NCBI GenBank assembly: GCA_903914985.1
Contig: CAIWRE010000033.1
Coordinates: forward strand, 1 to 9,945
Source: an uncultured beta proteobacterium
GTDB lineage: Bacteria; Pseudomonadota; Gammaproteobacteria; Burkholderiales; Burkholderiaceae_C
Length of the DNA: 9,945 nt
Reading direction: 5' to 3'
Made by a program: the position numbers and the translations under genes. The notes beneath the pieces are model-generated. The model was not told the origin of the DNA and made no database searches. It saw only the letters and a list, made by a program, of their open reading frames with translations. Shown here one piece after another: positions 1 to 6,128 of the stretch (position 1 is the stretch's first letter; the number at the start of each line of letters is the position of its first letter).

Positions 1-11
1 GTCCACGATGC

Positions 12-49
12 CATTCCAGAGCCCCTTAGGTGCAAATTGCTCTGGAATG
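12..49 (-). promoter_or_regulatory. Perfect 11-bp hairpin, probable leader structure of the gene after rpsO
   Basis: An exact inverted repeat (CATTCCAGAGC at 12-22, GCTCTGGAATG at 39-49) encloses a 16-nt loop. It lies beyond the rpsO terminator in the direction of transcription. No U-tract follows, so it is not an intrinsic terminator. In many proteobacteria pnp (polynucleotide phosphorylase) follows rpsO, and its leader carries a double-stranded RNase III site used for autoregulation. By position this hairpin fits that role, but the downstream gene is outside the window. The hairpin is seen; the function is inferred. Confidence 0.5.
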
Positions 50-84
50 ACACAGCTTCGTTCTGTTTGAGCCGTCTCCGAAGT

Positions 85-121
85 AAAAAACGCCTGAGCT
101 AGTGACCTAACTCAGGCGTTT
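85..121 (-). terminator. Intrinsic terminator of rpsO
   Basis: The minus strand folds into an 11-bp stem (bases 111-121 pairing with 88-98, AAACGCCTGAG type) with a 12-nt loop. A run of six U follows (complement of 85-90). It starts 17 bases after the rpsO stop codon. The stem and U-tract are the standard form of a Rho-independent terminator, and the position fits rpsO exactly. Read-through into the downstream gene may still occur. Confidence 0.9.
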
Positions 122-137
122 GTCCTATGCCGGCAGC

Positions 138-404
138 TTATTTGCGCAGGCCCAATTTCGAAATCAGTGCGGTGTAACGGTCCGCGTCTTTGCCCTTGAG
201 GTAGTCCAGCAGCTTACGGCGACGGCTCACCATGCGCAGCAGACCACGGCGACCATGGTGGTCTTTGGCGTGGGTCTTGAAGTGAGGGGTGAGTTCGTTG
301 ATACGGGCCGTCAACAGTGCGACTTGCACTTCGGGGCTACCGGTATCACCGGCTTGGCGGGCGTTGTCTTTGACAACTGCAGCTTTGATGCTGGATGCGA
401 TCAT
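138..404 (-). CDS. rpsO: 30S ribosomal protein S15
   Basis: This is a primary 16S rRNA-binding protein of the small ribosomal subunit; it binds the central domain near the helix 20/22 junction. At 88 residues it matches the family's usual length (89 in E. coli). Recognisable S15 features are the DTGSPEVQVALLTARI segment (about residues 20-35), the central THAKDHHGRRGLLRMVSRRRKLLDYLK block (about 44-70) that holds the rRNA-binding HHGRRGL part, and the C-terminal ISKLGLRK. The ATG at 404 has a good Shine-Dalgarno (AAGGA, about 8 bases upstream). It is closely preceded by the homocysteine methyltransferase gene (87 bp gap) and followed by a strong terminator. S15 often represses its own translation through a leader structure; a short hairpin at 471-484 is a possible element. 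Confidence 0.98.
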   Translation of the reverse strand: MIASSIKAAVVKDNARQAGDTGSPEVQVALLTARINELTPHFKTHAKDHHGRRGLLRMVSRRRKLLDYLKGKDADRYTALISKLGLRK

Positions 405-470
405 TTTTCATTTCCTTGAAATAACTGTGGACTTGCGATTGCGGCTGGAACTGCTGCAAACGTGCGCTAC

Positions 471-484
471 GCCGAATTTTCGGC
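471..484 (-). promoter_or_regulatory. Small hairpin in the rpsO leader
   Basis: The 14-base palindrome GCCGAATTTTCGGC folds into a 5-bp stem with a 4-base loop. It lies near the expected 5' end of the rpsO transcript, 67 bases before the start codon. It could stabilise the transcript end or form part of an S15 autoregulatory site. No specific S15-binding junction could be recognised, so the function is open. Confidence 0.3.
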
Positions 485-491
485 AAGCCCA

Positions 492-1586
492 TCATTCTAT
501 ACCACGGCGGGTGCGGCCCCCTCGTCCCCGCGCCAGATTGGCGCCGGGCGCCGCACCGCCCAAACGGCTTTGCTCGCCGCCCCACTGCGCGCGCGCGCCG
601 GTAGACACGTCGCCCAGGGTGCTGATGATGGCCTCCAAGCTAGGGCCGGCTTGCTTGGTGTGGGCGTCCAGCGCGTCGCGCATGGCGCGCAGGTGCCTGG
701 GCGATGTGCCGCAGCAGCCGCCAATGATGCGGGCGCCGGCGTCCAGGGCCATGCGGGCGTAATTGGCCATGATCTCCGGCGTGCCGTTGTAGCAAATGGC
801 GCCGTCCACGTACTGGGGAATGCCGCAATTGCCCTTGGCCACCAGCACCACCTCGGGGCCCATGGCTTCAGCCAAATTGTGGATGCAGGCCACCACCTCG
901 GAAGCGCCCACACCGCAGTTGGTGCCGCAGGCGGCCAGGCGCGGCGAGAGCGACTTCTCGATGCCCGAAAAATCGCTGGGTGAAATGCCCATCATGGTGC
1001 GGCCGTTGGTGTCAAAGCTCAGGGTGCAGACGATGGGCAAGCCCGCTACCGCCGCGCCCGCCACGGCGGCTTCGACCTCTTCGCGCGAAGACATGGTCTC
1101 GATCCACAGCACATCGGCACCGCCTGCTGCCAACGCGAGCGCTTGCTCGGCAAAGGCCGCTTTGGCCTGGTCAAAGGTCAAAGGGCCAATGGGCTCCATG
1201 ATTTCGCCGGTGGGGCCCATGCTGCCCGCCACGGCCACACTGCGGCCACTGCCGTCGGCCACTTTGCGGGCGATTTGCGCAGCCAGGGTATTGAGCTCGG
1301 CCATGCGGCCCTGTGCATTGTGAAGCTTGAGCCGGTACACCGTGCCGCCAAAGCTATTGGTCAAAATAATGTCGGCCCCTGCGTCCACAAAGTCCTGGTG
1401 CAGTTTGGCAATGCGGTCGGGATGCTCGGTGTTCCACAGCTCAGGCGCGTCGCCCGACATCAGGCCGACGTCAAACAAATTGCTGCCGGTGGCGCCATCG
1501 GCCAAAAGCCAGTCTCGGGTGGCCAGCAACTGGGTGAAGCGATTGCTGGCAGCGTTTTGCAGGGCGGAAGTAGTTACATCGGTCAT
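492..1586 (-). CDS. bmt: Stand-alone homocysteine S-methyltransferase (Bmt / split MetH type)
   Basis: The 364-residue protein is a TIM-barrel homocysteine S-methyltransferase that makes methionine from homocysteine. The zinc-binding cysteines are all present: C224 in GTNCGVGASE, and C291 and C292 in IIGGCCGTSPRH. The family motif DGATG lies at 30-34, followed by SGDAPELWN (44-52) and an AGADIILTNSFGGT block (69-82). It has no folate, B12 or activation domain, so it is not a full MetH. Sequence style and the neighbouring betaBA genes suggest glycine betaine as methyl donor. Related alphaproteobacterial proteins may instead accept methyl from a separate corrinoid protein, so the donor is uncertain. 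The last 30 or so residues extend past the catalytic domain and are Gly/Arg-rich (RGRGGRTRRG). The ATG at 1586 is preferred over an in-frame GTG at 1616. An SAH riboswitch lies just upstream. Confidence 0.9.
   Translation of the reverse strand: MTDVTTSALQNAASNRFTQLLATRDWLLADGATGSNLFDVGLMSGDAPELWNTEHPDRIAKLHQDFVDAGADIILTNSFGGTVYRLKLHNAQGRMAELNTLAAQIARKVADGSGRSVAVAGSMGPTGEIMEPIGPLTFDQAKAAFAEQALALAAGGADVLWIETMSSREEVEAAVAGAAVAGLPIVCTLSFDTNGRTMMGISPSDFSGIEKSLSPRLAACGTNCGVGASEVVACIHNLAEAMGPEVVLVAKGNCGIPQYVDGAICYNGTPEIMANYARMALDAGARIIGGCCGTSPRHLRAMRDALDAHTKQAGPSLEAIISTLGDVSTGARAQWGGEQSRLGGAAPGANLARGRGGRTRRGIE
494..501 (-). promoter_or_regulatory. Candidate -10 region of the rpsO promoter
   Basis: On the minus strand the sequence TGGTATAGAAT gives a TATAGA/TAGAAT -10 element, preceded by TG as in extended -10 promoters. 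No good -35 box is seen 16-18 bases upstream. The element overlaps the stop codon of the preceding gene, so rpsO would be transcribed from a promoter embedded in the end of the methyltransferase gene. The call rests on the -10 element alone. Confidence 0.4.
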
Positions 1587-1660
1587 GGCGCACTCATCAA
1601 AAGAAAGTGACCACACTCACGGCGATTGGAAAATAGGGCTTTCACCGCACCGCTTGCGTG

Positions 1661-1744
1661 GGTGAGCGCCGTTACATCCGGCAGGCCTTGCGCCCACCGC
1701 CCCAAGCCTCGTTCATACGCATGAACTGCAACGCTCCTCGGGAG
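1661..1744 (-). promoter_or_regulatory. S-adenosylhomocysteine (SAH) riboswitch
   Basis: The minus-strand leader contains the conserved SAH aptamer blocks in order: GAGGAGCGUUGCA, AGGCUUGG and AACGGCGCUCACC. They compare well with the known Ralstonia aptamer as I recall it. P1 forms from CCCGAG (1742-1737) with CUUGGG. The variable hairpin is a perfect GUUCAU/AUGAAC stem with loop GCGU (1711-1726). The pseudoknot pairs GAGCGU (1736-1731) with GCGCUC (1669-1664). SAH riboswitches are usually ON switches in front of ahcY and sometimes metH or metF, speeding removal of SAH. Here the controlled gene consumes homocysteine, the product of SAH hydrolysis. No terminator-like U-tract lies between aptamer and start codon, so control is probably translational. 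Confidence 0.93.
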
Positions 1745-1750
1745 AATTGC

Positions 1751-1756
1751 ATTTTA
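1751..1756 (-). promoter_or_regulatory. Candidate -10 box of the riboswitch/bmt promoter
   Basis: TAAAAT on the minus strand matches five of six bases of the -10 consensus. It would start transcription a few bases before P1 of the SAH aptamer, exactly where the 5' end of a riboswitch transcript is expected. No clear -35 box is visible in the GC-rich stretch upstream. The support is therefore the position and the -10 element. Confidence 0.5.
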
Positions 1757-1761
1757 CCGCA

Positions 1762-1782
1762 AGCCCGCCCGGCGCGCGGGCT
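1762..1782 (-). other. GC-rich hairpin after betA
   Basis: A perfect 7-bp stem (AGCCCGC/GCGGGCT) with a 7-base loop starts 6 bases after the betA stop codon on the minus strand. It has no U-tract, so it is at best a weak terminator or a structure protecting the 3' end of the betBA mRNA. It may partly insulate the riboswitch promoter from read-through. Confidence 0.35.
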
Positions 1783-1788
1783 CACCCT

Positions 1789-3456
1789 CTAGCGCTGCTG
1801 CGTTTCCCAGTTGGGATGCACAAAATACGGCGCGTCCGATGGTGGCAGCGGTGTGCGGCCACGAATCTGGTCGGCGATTTTTTCCGCCATCATGATGGTG
1901 GGCACATTCAGGTTGCCGCTCACGACCAGCGGCATGATGGACGCATCCACCACCCGAAGACCGCGAACCCCGTGCACCCGGCCTTGCGGGTCGGTCACCG
2001 CCATGGCGTCGGTGCCCATTCGGCAGCTGCCGCTGGGGTGGTAGGCGGTCTCGGCGCTGTTGCGGATGTGCTCATCAATCTCGGCGTCGGTTTGTACCTG
2101 CGGCCCCGGCGACAGCTCCTCGCCGCGGAATTCGTCAAACGCGTGCTGGGCAAAGATTTCACGTGTCAAACGCACACCTGCGCGCATTTCGCGGCGGTCT
2201 TGCTCCGTGCCCATGTAATTGAACAAGATGCGTGGCGCCTGTAGCGGGTCGGCGCTTTGGATCTTGACAAAGCCCCGGCTGGTGGGACGCATCGGGCCTA
2301 CATGGGCCTGAAAACCGTGGCAAGTGGCCGGTGAGTTGCCGTCATAGCGCACCGCCATGGGCAAAAAGTGGTATTGCAAGTCGGGCTGCTTGACACCCGC
2401 TTCGCTGCGGATAAAGCCACCCGACTCAAAGTGGTTGGTCGCCCCCAGGCCGGTACCGAACAACAACCATTCAATGCCAATCTTGAGCTTGGCCAGCGGA
2501 TTCATAGCTGAATACAGCGTAATGGGCTTTTTGCAGGCGTACTGCACATAGGTCTCGAGGTGGTCTTGGAGGTTTTCACCCACGCCACGCAAAGGGGAAA
2601 CCACATCGAAGCCCAGCGCCTGCAGTTCGGCTGGATTGCCAATGCCCGACAACTGCAATAGTTGAGGCGAATTGATGGCGCCGCCGGACAAAATGACTTC
2701 CCGGCGGGCTTTGATCTGTTGAACTTTTCCCTCGTGCAACAACTCAACGCCTACCGCGCGCGGATCGCCTGCCGGCCCTTCGGTGAGTACACGGGTTACC
2801 ACGCTGTTTTTCTGTAGTGTCAGGTTTTTGCGCTTCATCGCCGGGCGCAAATAGGCCATGGCGGTGCTCCAGCGGCGGCCCTTGTGCGTGGTCATGTCCA
2901 TGGGCCCCAGGCCCTCCTGCTGGTAGCCATTCATGTCCTGGGTAACCGGGTAGCCCGCCTGTCTTCCAGCGTCAATAAAGGCGCCATACAGAGGGTTGCG
3001 GCAGGCGCCGGTGCTGACATTCAGCGGGCCGGAGTCGCCCCGGTAGGCATCGCCACCTTTGGCACGGGTTTCGGATTTTTGAAAATAAGGCAAGCAGTGG
3101 GCATAAGACCAGTCTTGCATGCCGTTTTGCAGCGCCCAACCTTCGTAGTCGAGCGCATTGCCACGGATATAGACCATGCCGTTGATGGACGAGGAGCCGC
3201 CAATCACTTTGCCGCGCGGGCAGTGGATGCGCCGGTTATTCATGAACGGTTCGGGCTCGGACTCGTACATCCAGGTGTACTTGGCGTTGGCCATGGGATA
3301 GGACAAAGCGGTAGGCATGTGAATGAAGAGGTGGTGGTCATTGCCACCGGCCTCAATCAGCAGCACCTGCACATCGGCGTCTTCGCTCAGGCGGTTGGCG
3401 AGCACGCAACCGGCCGAACCGGCGCCCACGATGATGTAGTCAAATTCTGGTTTCAT
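1789..3456 (-). CDS. betA: Choline dehydrogenase
   Basis: This FAD-dependent GMC oxidoreductase oxidises choline to betaine aldehyde, and can often carry out the second step too. It is normally membrane-associated and passes electrons to the respiratory chain. The 555 residues match E. coli BetA (556). An N-terminal FAD-binding Rossmann motif (VGAGSAG, residues 10-16) is followed by the first GMC signature with GGSSSIN (86-92) and the second signature with SGGAINSPQLLQLSG (257-271). The C-terminal catalytic pair is H473 in YHPSGSCRMG and N517 in GNLNVPT. The ATG at 3456 lies 11 bases after the betB stop codon and has an AGAGGA ribosome binding site about 8 bases upstream, so betB and betA form one operon. 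Neither the betI repressor nor the betT transporter is in the window. No truncation is seen. Confidence 0.96.
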   Translation of the reverse strand: MKPEFDYIIVGAGSAGCVLANRLSEDADVQVLLIEAGGNDHHLFIHMPTALSYPMANAKYTWMYESEPEPFMNNRRIHCPRGKVIGGSSSINGMVYIRGNALDYEGWALQNGMQDWSYAHCLPYFQKSETRAKGGDAYRGDSGPLNVSTGACRNPLYGAFIDAGRQAGYPVTQDMNGYQQEGLGPMDMTTHKGRRWSTAMAYLRPAMKRKNLTLQKNSVVTRVLTEGPAGDPRAVGVELLHEGKVQQIKARREVILSGGAINSPQLLQLSGIGNPAELQALGFDVVSPLRGVGENLQDHLETYVQYACKKPITLYSAMNPLAKLKIGIEWLLFGTGLGATNHFESGGFIRSEAGVKQPDLQYHFLPMAVRYDGNSPATCHGFQAHVGPMRPTSRGFVKIQSADPLQAPRILFNYMGTEQDRREMRAGVRLTREIFAQHAFDEFRGEELSPGPQVQTDAEIDEHIRNSAETAYHPSGSCRMGTDAMAVTDPQGRVHGVRGLRVVDASIMPLVVSGNLNVPTIMMAEKIADQIRGRTPLPPSDAPYFVHPNWETQQR

Positions 3457-3467
3457 GGAGTTGTCCT

Positions 3468-4925
3468 CTAACGGTAACCGGTCCAGACTTCACCCATTTC
3501 CACGTACACGGTCTTGAGCTGGGTGTAGTGGTCAAGCGCGGTCATGCTGTTTTCGCTGCCAATGCCGGACTCCCCCACGCCGCCGAAAGGCATTTCAATG
3601 GGGGTGATGTTGTAGTTGTTGATCCAGCAAATGCCTGCCTTGAGCTTCGCCGCCACGCGGTGGCCTTTTTGCATCTGCGAGGTAAATACACCGGCAGCCA
3701 AACCGAAACGCGAGTTGTTGGCGCGGGCAATGGCCTCTTCTTCGGTGTCAAAAGTCAGCATGGACAGCACGGGGCCAAAAATCTCTTCCCGCACGATGCG
3801 CATGTCGTCACGGCAATCGGCAAAGATGGTGGGCGCGACAAAGTTGCCGCCCTGCCCGGGCACGCTGACCTGCGTGCCGCCGCACACCAGGGTTGCGCCC
3901 TCCGCCACACCGCTAGCGATGTAGTCCATCACCTTGGCCGTGTGGGCTTGAGAAATCAAAGCACCCACTTCGGTTTCGGGGTCCATCGGGTCGCCCACGC
4001 GAAGCATGAGCGTGCGCTCTTTCAGCCGCGCCAGAAAGCGATCGGCAATGCCACGCTGCACAAAGACCCGCGTGCAGTTGGTACACACCTCACCCTGGGT
4101 GTAGAAATTGCCCATCATGGCGGCGGCCACAGCCTGCTCCAGATCCGCATCGTCAAAAATCAGCAGAGGCGATTTGCCGCCAAGCTCCATGGTCACGCGC
4201 TTCAGGGTGCCTGCGGCAGTTTCCATCACCTTTTTTCCAGTCGGCACCGAGCCGGTGACCGACACCTTGGCCACGCCCGGGTGGGCTGCCAAGAGAGCGC
4301 CGGTTTCTCCTCGGCCTTGCAGCACATTGAACACGCCCGGGGGAACGCCGGCCTCCAGGTAGATTTCGGCCAATTTCACAGCGGTGGCAGGTGTGAGTTC
4401 CGAAGGTTTGAAAATCATGGCGTTGCCCGCCGCCAGTGCAGGCGCCGACTTCCAGCAGGCGATTTGCAGCGGATAGTTCCAGGCACCAATGCCCACACAC
4501 ACCCCCAAGGGCTCCTTGCGGGTGTAAGCAAATGCGTTTTTCAAAGGGTACTGCTGGCCGGTCAAGGTGGCAGCGGCGCCTGCAAAGTATTCGATGCAGT
4601 CTGCCCCGCTCATGACGTCCACGACCAAGGCTTCTTGGATGGGCTTGCCACAGTCTTGCACTTCCAGTGCAGCGAGCTCTTCGTTACGACTGCGCAAAAT
4701 GTCAGCGGCTTTGCGAAGAATGCGCCCGCGCTCCGTGCCGCTCATGGCAGACCACACTTCAAAGCCGCGCTGTGCGGAAGCTACCGCAAGGTCCACGTCG
4801 CCGGCATCGGCATCGTGCAAATGCGCCAGCACCTGACCGGTGGCGGGGTTGATCGACACAAACGCCTTACCGCTGCCCGCCAAAGGCTTGCCGTCGACCC
4901 AACTGTGGATGTTTGCTTCGTTCAT
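3468..4925 (-). CDS. betB: Betaine aldehyde dehydrogenase
   Basis: This cytoplasmic NAD(P)-dependent aldehyde dehydrogenase converts betaine aldehyde to glycine betaine, an osmoprotectant and methyl donor. The 485 residues carry all expected catalytic features: N150 (AWNYP), the cofactor-binding K173 (FKPSE), the general base E247 (MELGGKSP), the nucleophile C281 (GEVCTN) and E381 (EEIFGP). The C-terminal PFGGVGESGIG motif is intact. The ATG at 4925 is preferred over a GTG two codons upstream because GGTAGG lies about 5 bases before it. It is the first gene of betBA and comes about 30 bases after the choX terminator. One oddity is Cys284, three residues after the nucleophile, where the BetB proteins I recall usually have Gly. 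Identity as BetB rather than another ALDH is supported by the adjacent betA and choX. Confidence 0.95.
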   Translation of the reverse strand: MNEANIHSWVDGKPLAGSGKAFVSINPATGQVLAHLHDADAGDVDLAVASAQRGFEVWSAMSGTERGRILRKAADILRSRNEELAALEVQDCGKPIQEALVVDVMSGADCIEYFAGAAATLTGQQYPLKNAFAYTRKEPLGVCVGIGAWNYPLQIACWKSAPALAAGNAMIFKPSELTPATAVKLAEIYLEAGVPPGVFNVLQGRGETGALLAAHPGVAKVSVTGSVPTGKKVMETAAGTLKRVTMELGGKSPLLIFDDADLEQAVAAAMMGNFYTQGEVCTNCTRVFVQRGIADRFLARLKERTLMLRVGDPMDPETEVGALISQAHTAKVMDYIASGVAEGATLVCGGTQVSVPGQGGNFVAPTIFADCRDDMRIVREEIFGPVLSMLTFDTEEEAIARANNSRFGLAAGVFTSQMQKGHRVAAKLKAGICWINNYNITPIEMPFGGVGESGIGSENSMTALDHYTQLKTVYVEMGEVWTGYR

Positions 4926-4955
4926 AACCACCTACCATTTCACTGTCCGTTGCAC

Positions 4956-4992
4956 AAAAAAAACAACCCCGACCCAAAACACGCCGGGTCGG
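4956..4992 (-). terminator. Intrinsic terminator of choX
   Basis: The minus strand has a 7-bp stem (CCGACCC at 4992-4986 with GGGTCGG at 4975-4969) and a 10-base loop. A GGUUG stretch and a run of eight U (complement of 4956-4963) follow. It lies about 50 bases after the choX stop codon and about 30 before the betB start. It should separate choX from betBA, at least partly. Confidence 0.85.
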
Positions 4993-5003
4993 AGTTGCCT
5001 TGG

Positions 5004-5027
5004 GGTGCCGTCGAATCCGATGGCACC
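5004..5027 (-). other. Second hairpin between choX and its terminator
   Basis: GGTGCC (5027-5022) pairs with GGCACC (5009-5004) on the minus strand, with a small inner CG/CG stem in the loop. It has no U-tract. It is probably a 3'-end stabilising structure of the choX transcript; any other role is unknown. Confidence 0.35.
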
Positions 5028-5039
5028 AAACGCCGCAGT

Positions 5040-5981
5040 TTAAATTTTCAAAGCTGCTTTCACTGCGGGCAAGCCATCTTTGCCGTCAAACGTTTTCACG
5101 CCGGTGAGCCACTTGTCCAACACTGCGGGGTTGGCTTTGAGGAAGTCAGCTGCAGCTTTGTTGGGCTTGACCTTTTTCAGGATGGGCACCATCACCTGGT
5201 TTTCGATGTCGGTTGAGAACTGCAGGTTCTTCAACAGTGCCCCCACATTGGGGCAACGTGCTTCATACGAAGACGGCACTGCGGTATACACCTTGGCCTC
5301 GCCCAGGTTCGGGCCAAACACGTCGTCGCCACCGGCCAGGTAGCTCATCTTCATTTGCACGTTCATGGGATGAGGCTCCCAGCCCAGGAATACGATGGCT
5401 TTCTGGTTCTTGATCGCGCGCTGCGCTTCAATCAGCATGCCAGCTTCGCTCGACTCCACCATCTTGAAGCTCTTCAGGCCGAACTTGTTTTCTTTGATCA
5501 TGCCGGCGATCAAGGCGTTGCCGTCGTTACCTGGCTCAATGCCATAAATTTTTCCGCCCAGGTCTTTTTCAAACTTGGCAATATCCGCAAAAGTTTTCAA
5601 GCCCTTGTCGTACAAATAGGTGGGGACCGCCAGCGTGTACTTGGCACCGACCAAATTAGGGGTTGCCAACACTTTGATATCGCCTGATTTGACGAACGGT
5701 TCGATCTGCGGTGTCATGGACGGGTTCCAGTAGCCCAGAAATACGTCGATCTGCTTTTTCTTCATGCCGGCAAACGCAATTTCGATGGACGCCATGGTGA
5801 CTGTTGGTTTGTAGCCAAGGCCTTCGAGCACCACAGACGCCAGGCCGGTGGTCGCGGCGATGTCAGTCCAGCCCACGTCGGCGAAGCGCACCGTCTTGCA
5901 GCTTGCATCTTCGGCCAAGGCCACTTGCGAAGCCATTGCCATCACAGCAGCAACTGCAACCATCTTCTTCATCAATTTCAT
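5040..5981 (-). CDS. choX: Choline ABC transporter substrate-binding protein
   Basis: This periplasmic binding protein delivers choline to an ABC importer. The 313-residue precursor starts with a Sec signal peptide (MKLMKKM, a hydrophobic Ala/Val/Met core, likely cleavage after ALA at 21-23). The mature protein matches ChoX of Sinorhizobium meliloti: the residues I recall as forming its choline site have counterparts at W38 and D40 (GWTD), W85 (GYWNP), Y115 (KYTLA), N152 (GND) and W201 (GWEPHPMN). The only two cysteines of the mature protein, C28 and C243, fit the ChoX disulfide. The ATG at 5981 has a near-ideal AGGAGA ribosome binding site; a longer reading from 6041 would bury the signal peptide. 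No permease or ATPase gene (choW, choV) is in the window. It sits just upstream of betBA, consistent with choline feeding betaine synthesis. Acetylcholine or betaine binding is a less likely alternative. Confidence 0.93.
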   Translation of the reverse strand: MKLMKKMVAVAAVMAMASQVALAEDASCKTVRFADVGWTDIAATTGLASVVLEGLGYKPTVTMASIEIAFAGMKKKQIDVFLGYWNPSMTPQIEPFVKSGDIKVLATPNLVGAKYTLAVPTYLYDKGLKTFADIAKFEKDLGGKIYGIEPGNDGNALIAGMIKENKFGLKSFKMVESSEAGMLIEAQRAIKNQKAIVFLGWEPHPMNVQMKMSYLAGGDDVFGPNLGEAKVYTAVPSSYEARCPNVGALLKNLQFSTDIENQVMVPILKKVKPNKAAADFLKANPAVLDKWLTGVKTFDGKDGLPAVKAALKI

Positions 5982-6008
5982 ACCATCTCCTGTTTTTAGA
6001 TTGAAACC

Positions 6009-6023
6009 GTCACACCATGTGAC
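6009..6023 (-). promoter_or_regulatory. 15-bp palindrome in the choX leader, candidate operator
   Basis: GTCACA-CCA-TGTGAC is a perfect inverted repeat with 6-bp arms and a 3-base centre. It lies between the candidate -10 box and the ribosome binding site, 27 bases before the choX start. This is a classic place for a repressor operator. It could bind a choline-responsive regulator, but no regulator gene is nearby, so the partner is unknown. Confidence 0.45.
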
Positions 6024-6042
6024 CGCCCTTGCGGACTGCACC

Positions 6043-6048
6043 TTTATA
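6043..6048 (-). promoter_or_regulatory. Candidate -10 box of the choX promoter
   Basis: TATAAA on the minus strand lies 61 bases upstream of the choX start, between the terminator of the upstream gene and the palindrome. No convincing -35 box is seen at the expected distance, which would fit an activator-dependent promoter or simply a weak prediction. Confidence 0.38.
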
Positions 6049-6100
6049 CAAGGTTTGATGAGGGAATGGGCACCGCCGCCCTGCTAGCCCTGAAACTTTT

Positions 6101-6128
6101 ATCAAAACATTCGGTGAAAAAACCGAAT
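6101..6128 (-). terminator. Probable terminator after the corrinoid activator gene
   Basis: A 7-bp stem (ATTCGGT at 6128-6122 with ACCGAAT at 6115-6109) with a 6-base loop begins within the stop codon of the upstream gene. The sequence GUUUUGAU follows. The stem is AU-rich and the U-tract short, so termination may be incomplete. Confidence 0.55.

Noticed and set aside
492..1586. Frameshifted or truncated MetH
   Set aside because: The methyltransferase is complete with all zinc ligands and its own stop; downstream sequence encodes rpsO, not folate or B12 domains. It is a genuine stand-alone protein.
1587..1616. Ten-residue N-terminal extension of the homocysteine methyltransferase from a GTG
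   Set aside because: The ATG at 1586 gives the family-like N-terminus, and the extension would run into the likely riboswitch expression platform.
2884..3471. Plus-strand open frame opposite the 5' half of betA
   Set aside because: It is a mirror of the betA codon pattern with no domain, ribosome binding site or promoter of its own.
3528..5216. Long plus-strand open frame (562 codons) opposite betB and the end of choX
   Set aside because: It lies antisense to two clearly conserved genes, runs across their terminator, has His/Gly/Ala-rich low-quality composition and matches no recognisable family. Long antisense frames are common opposite GC-rich codon usage.
5982..6041. Longer choX reading starting at 6041
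   Set aside because: It would place 20 residues before a clear signal peptide and lacks the AGGAGA ribosome binding site found at 5981.
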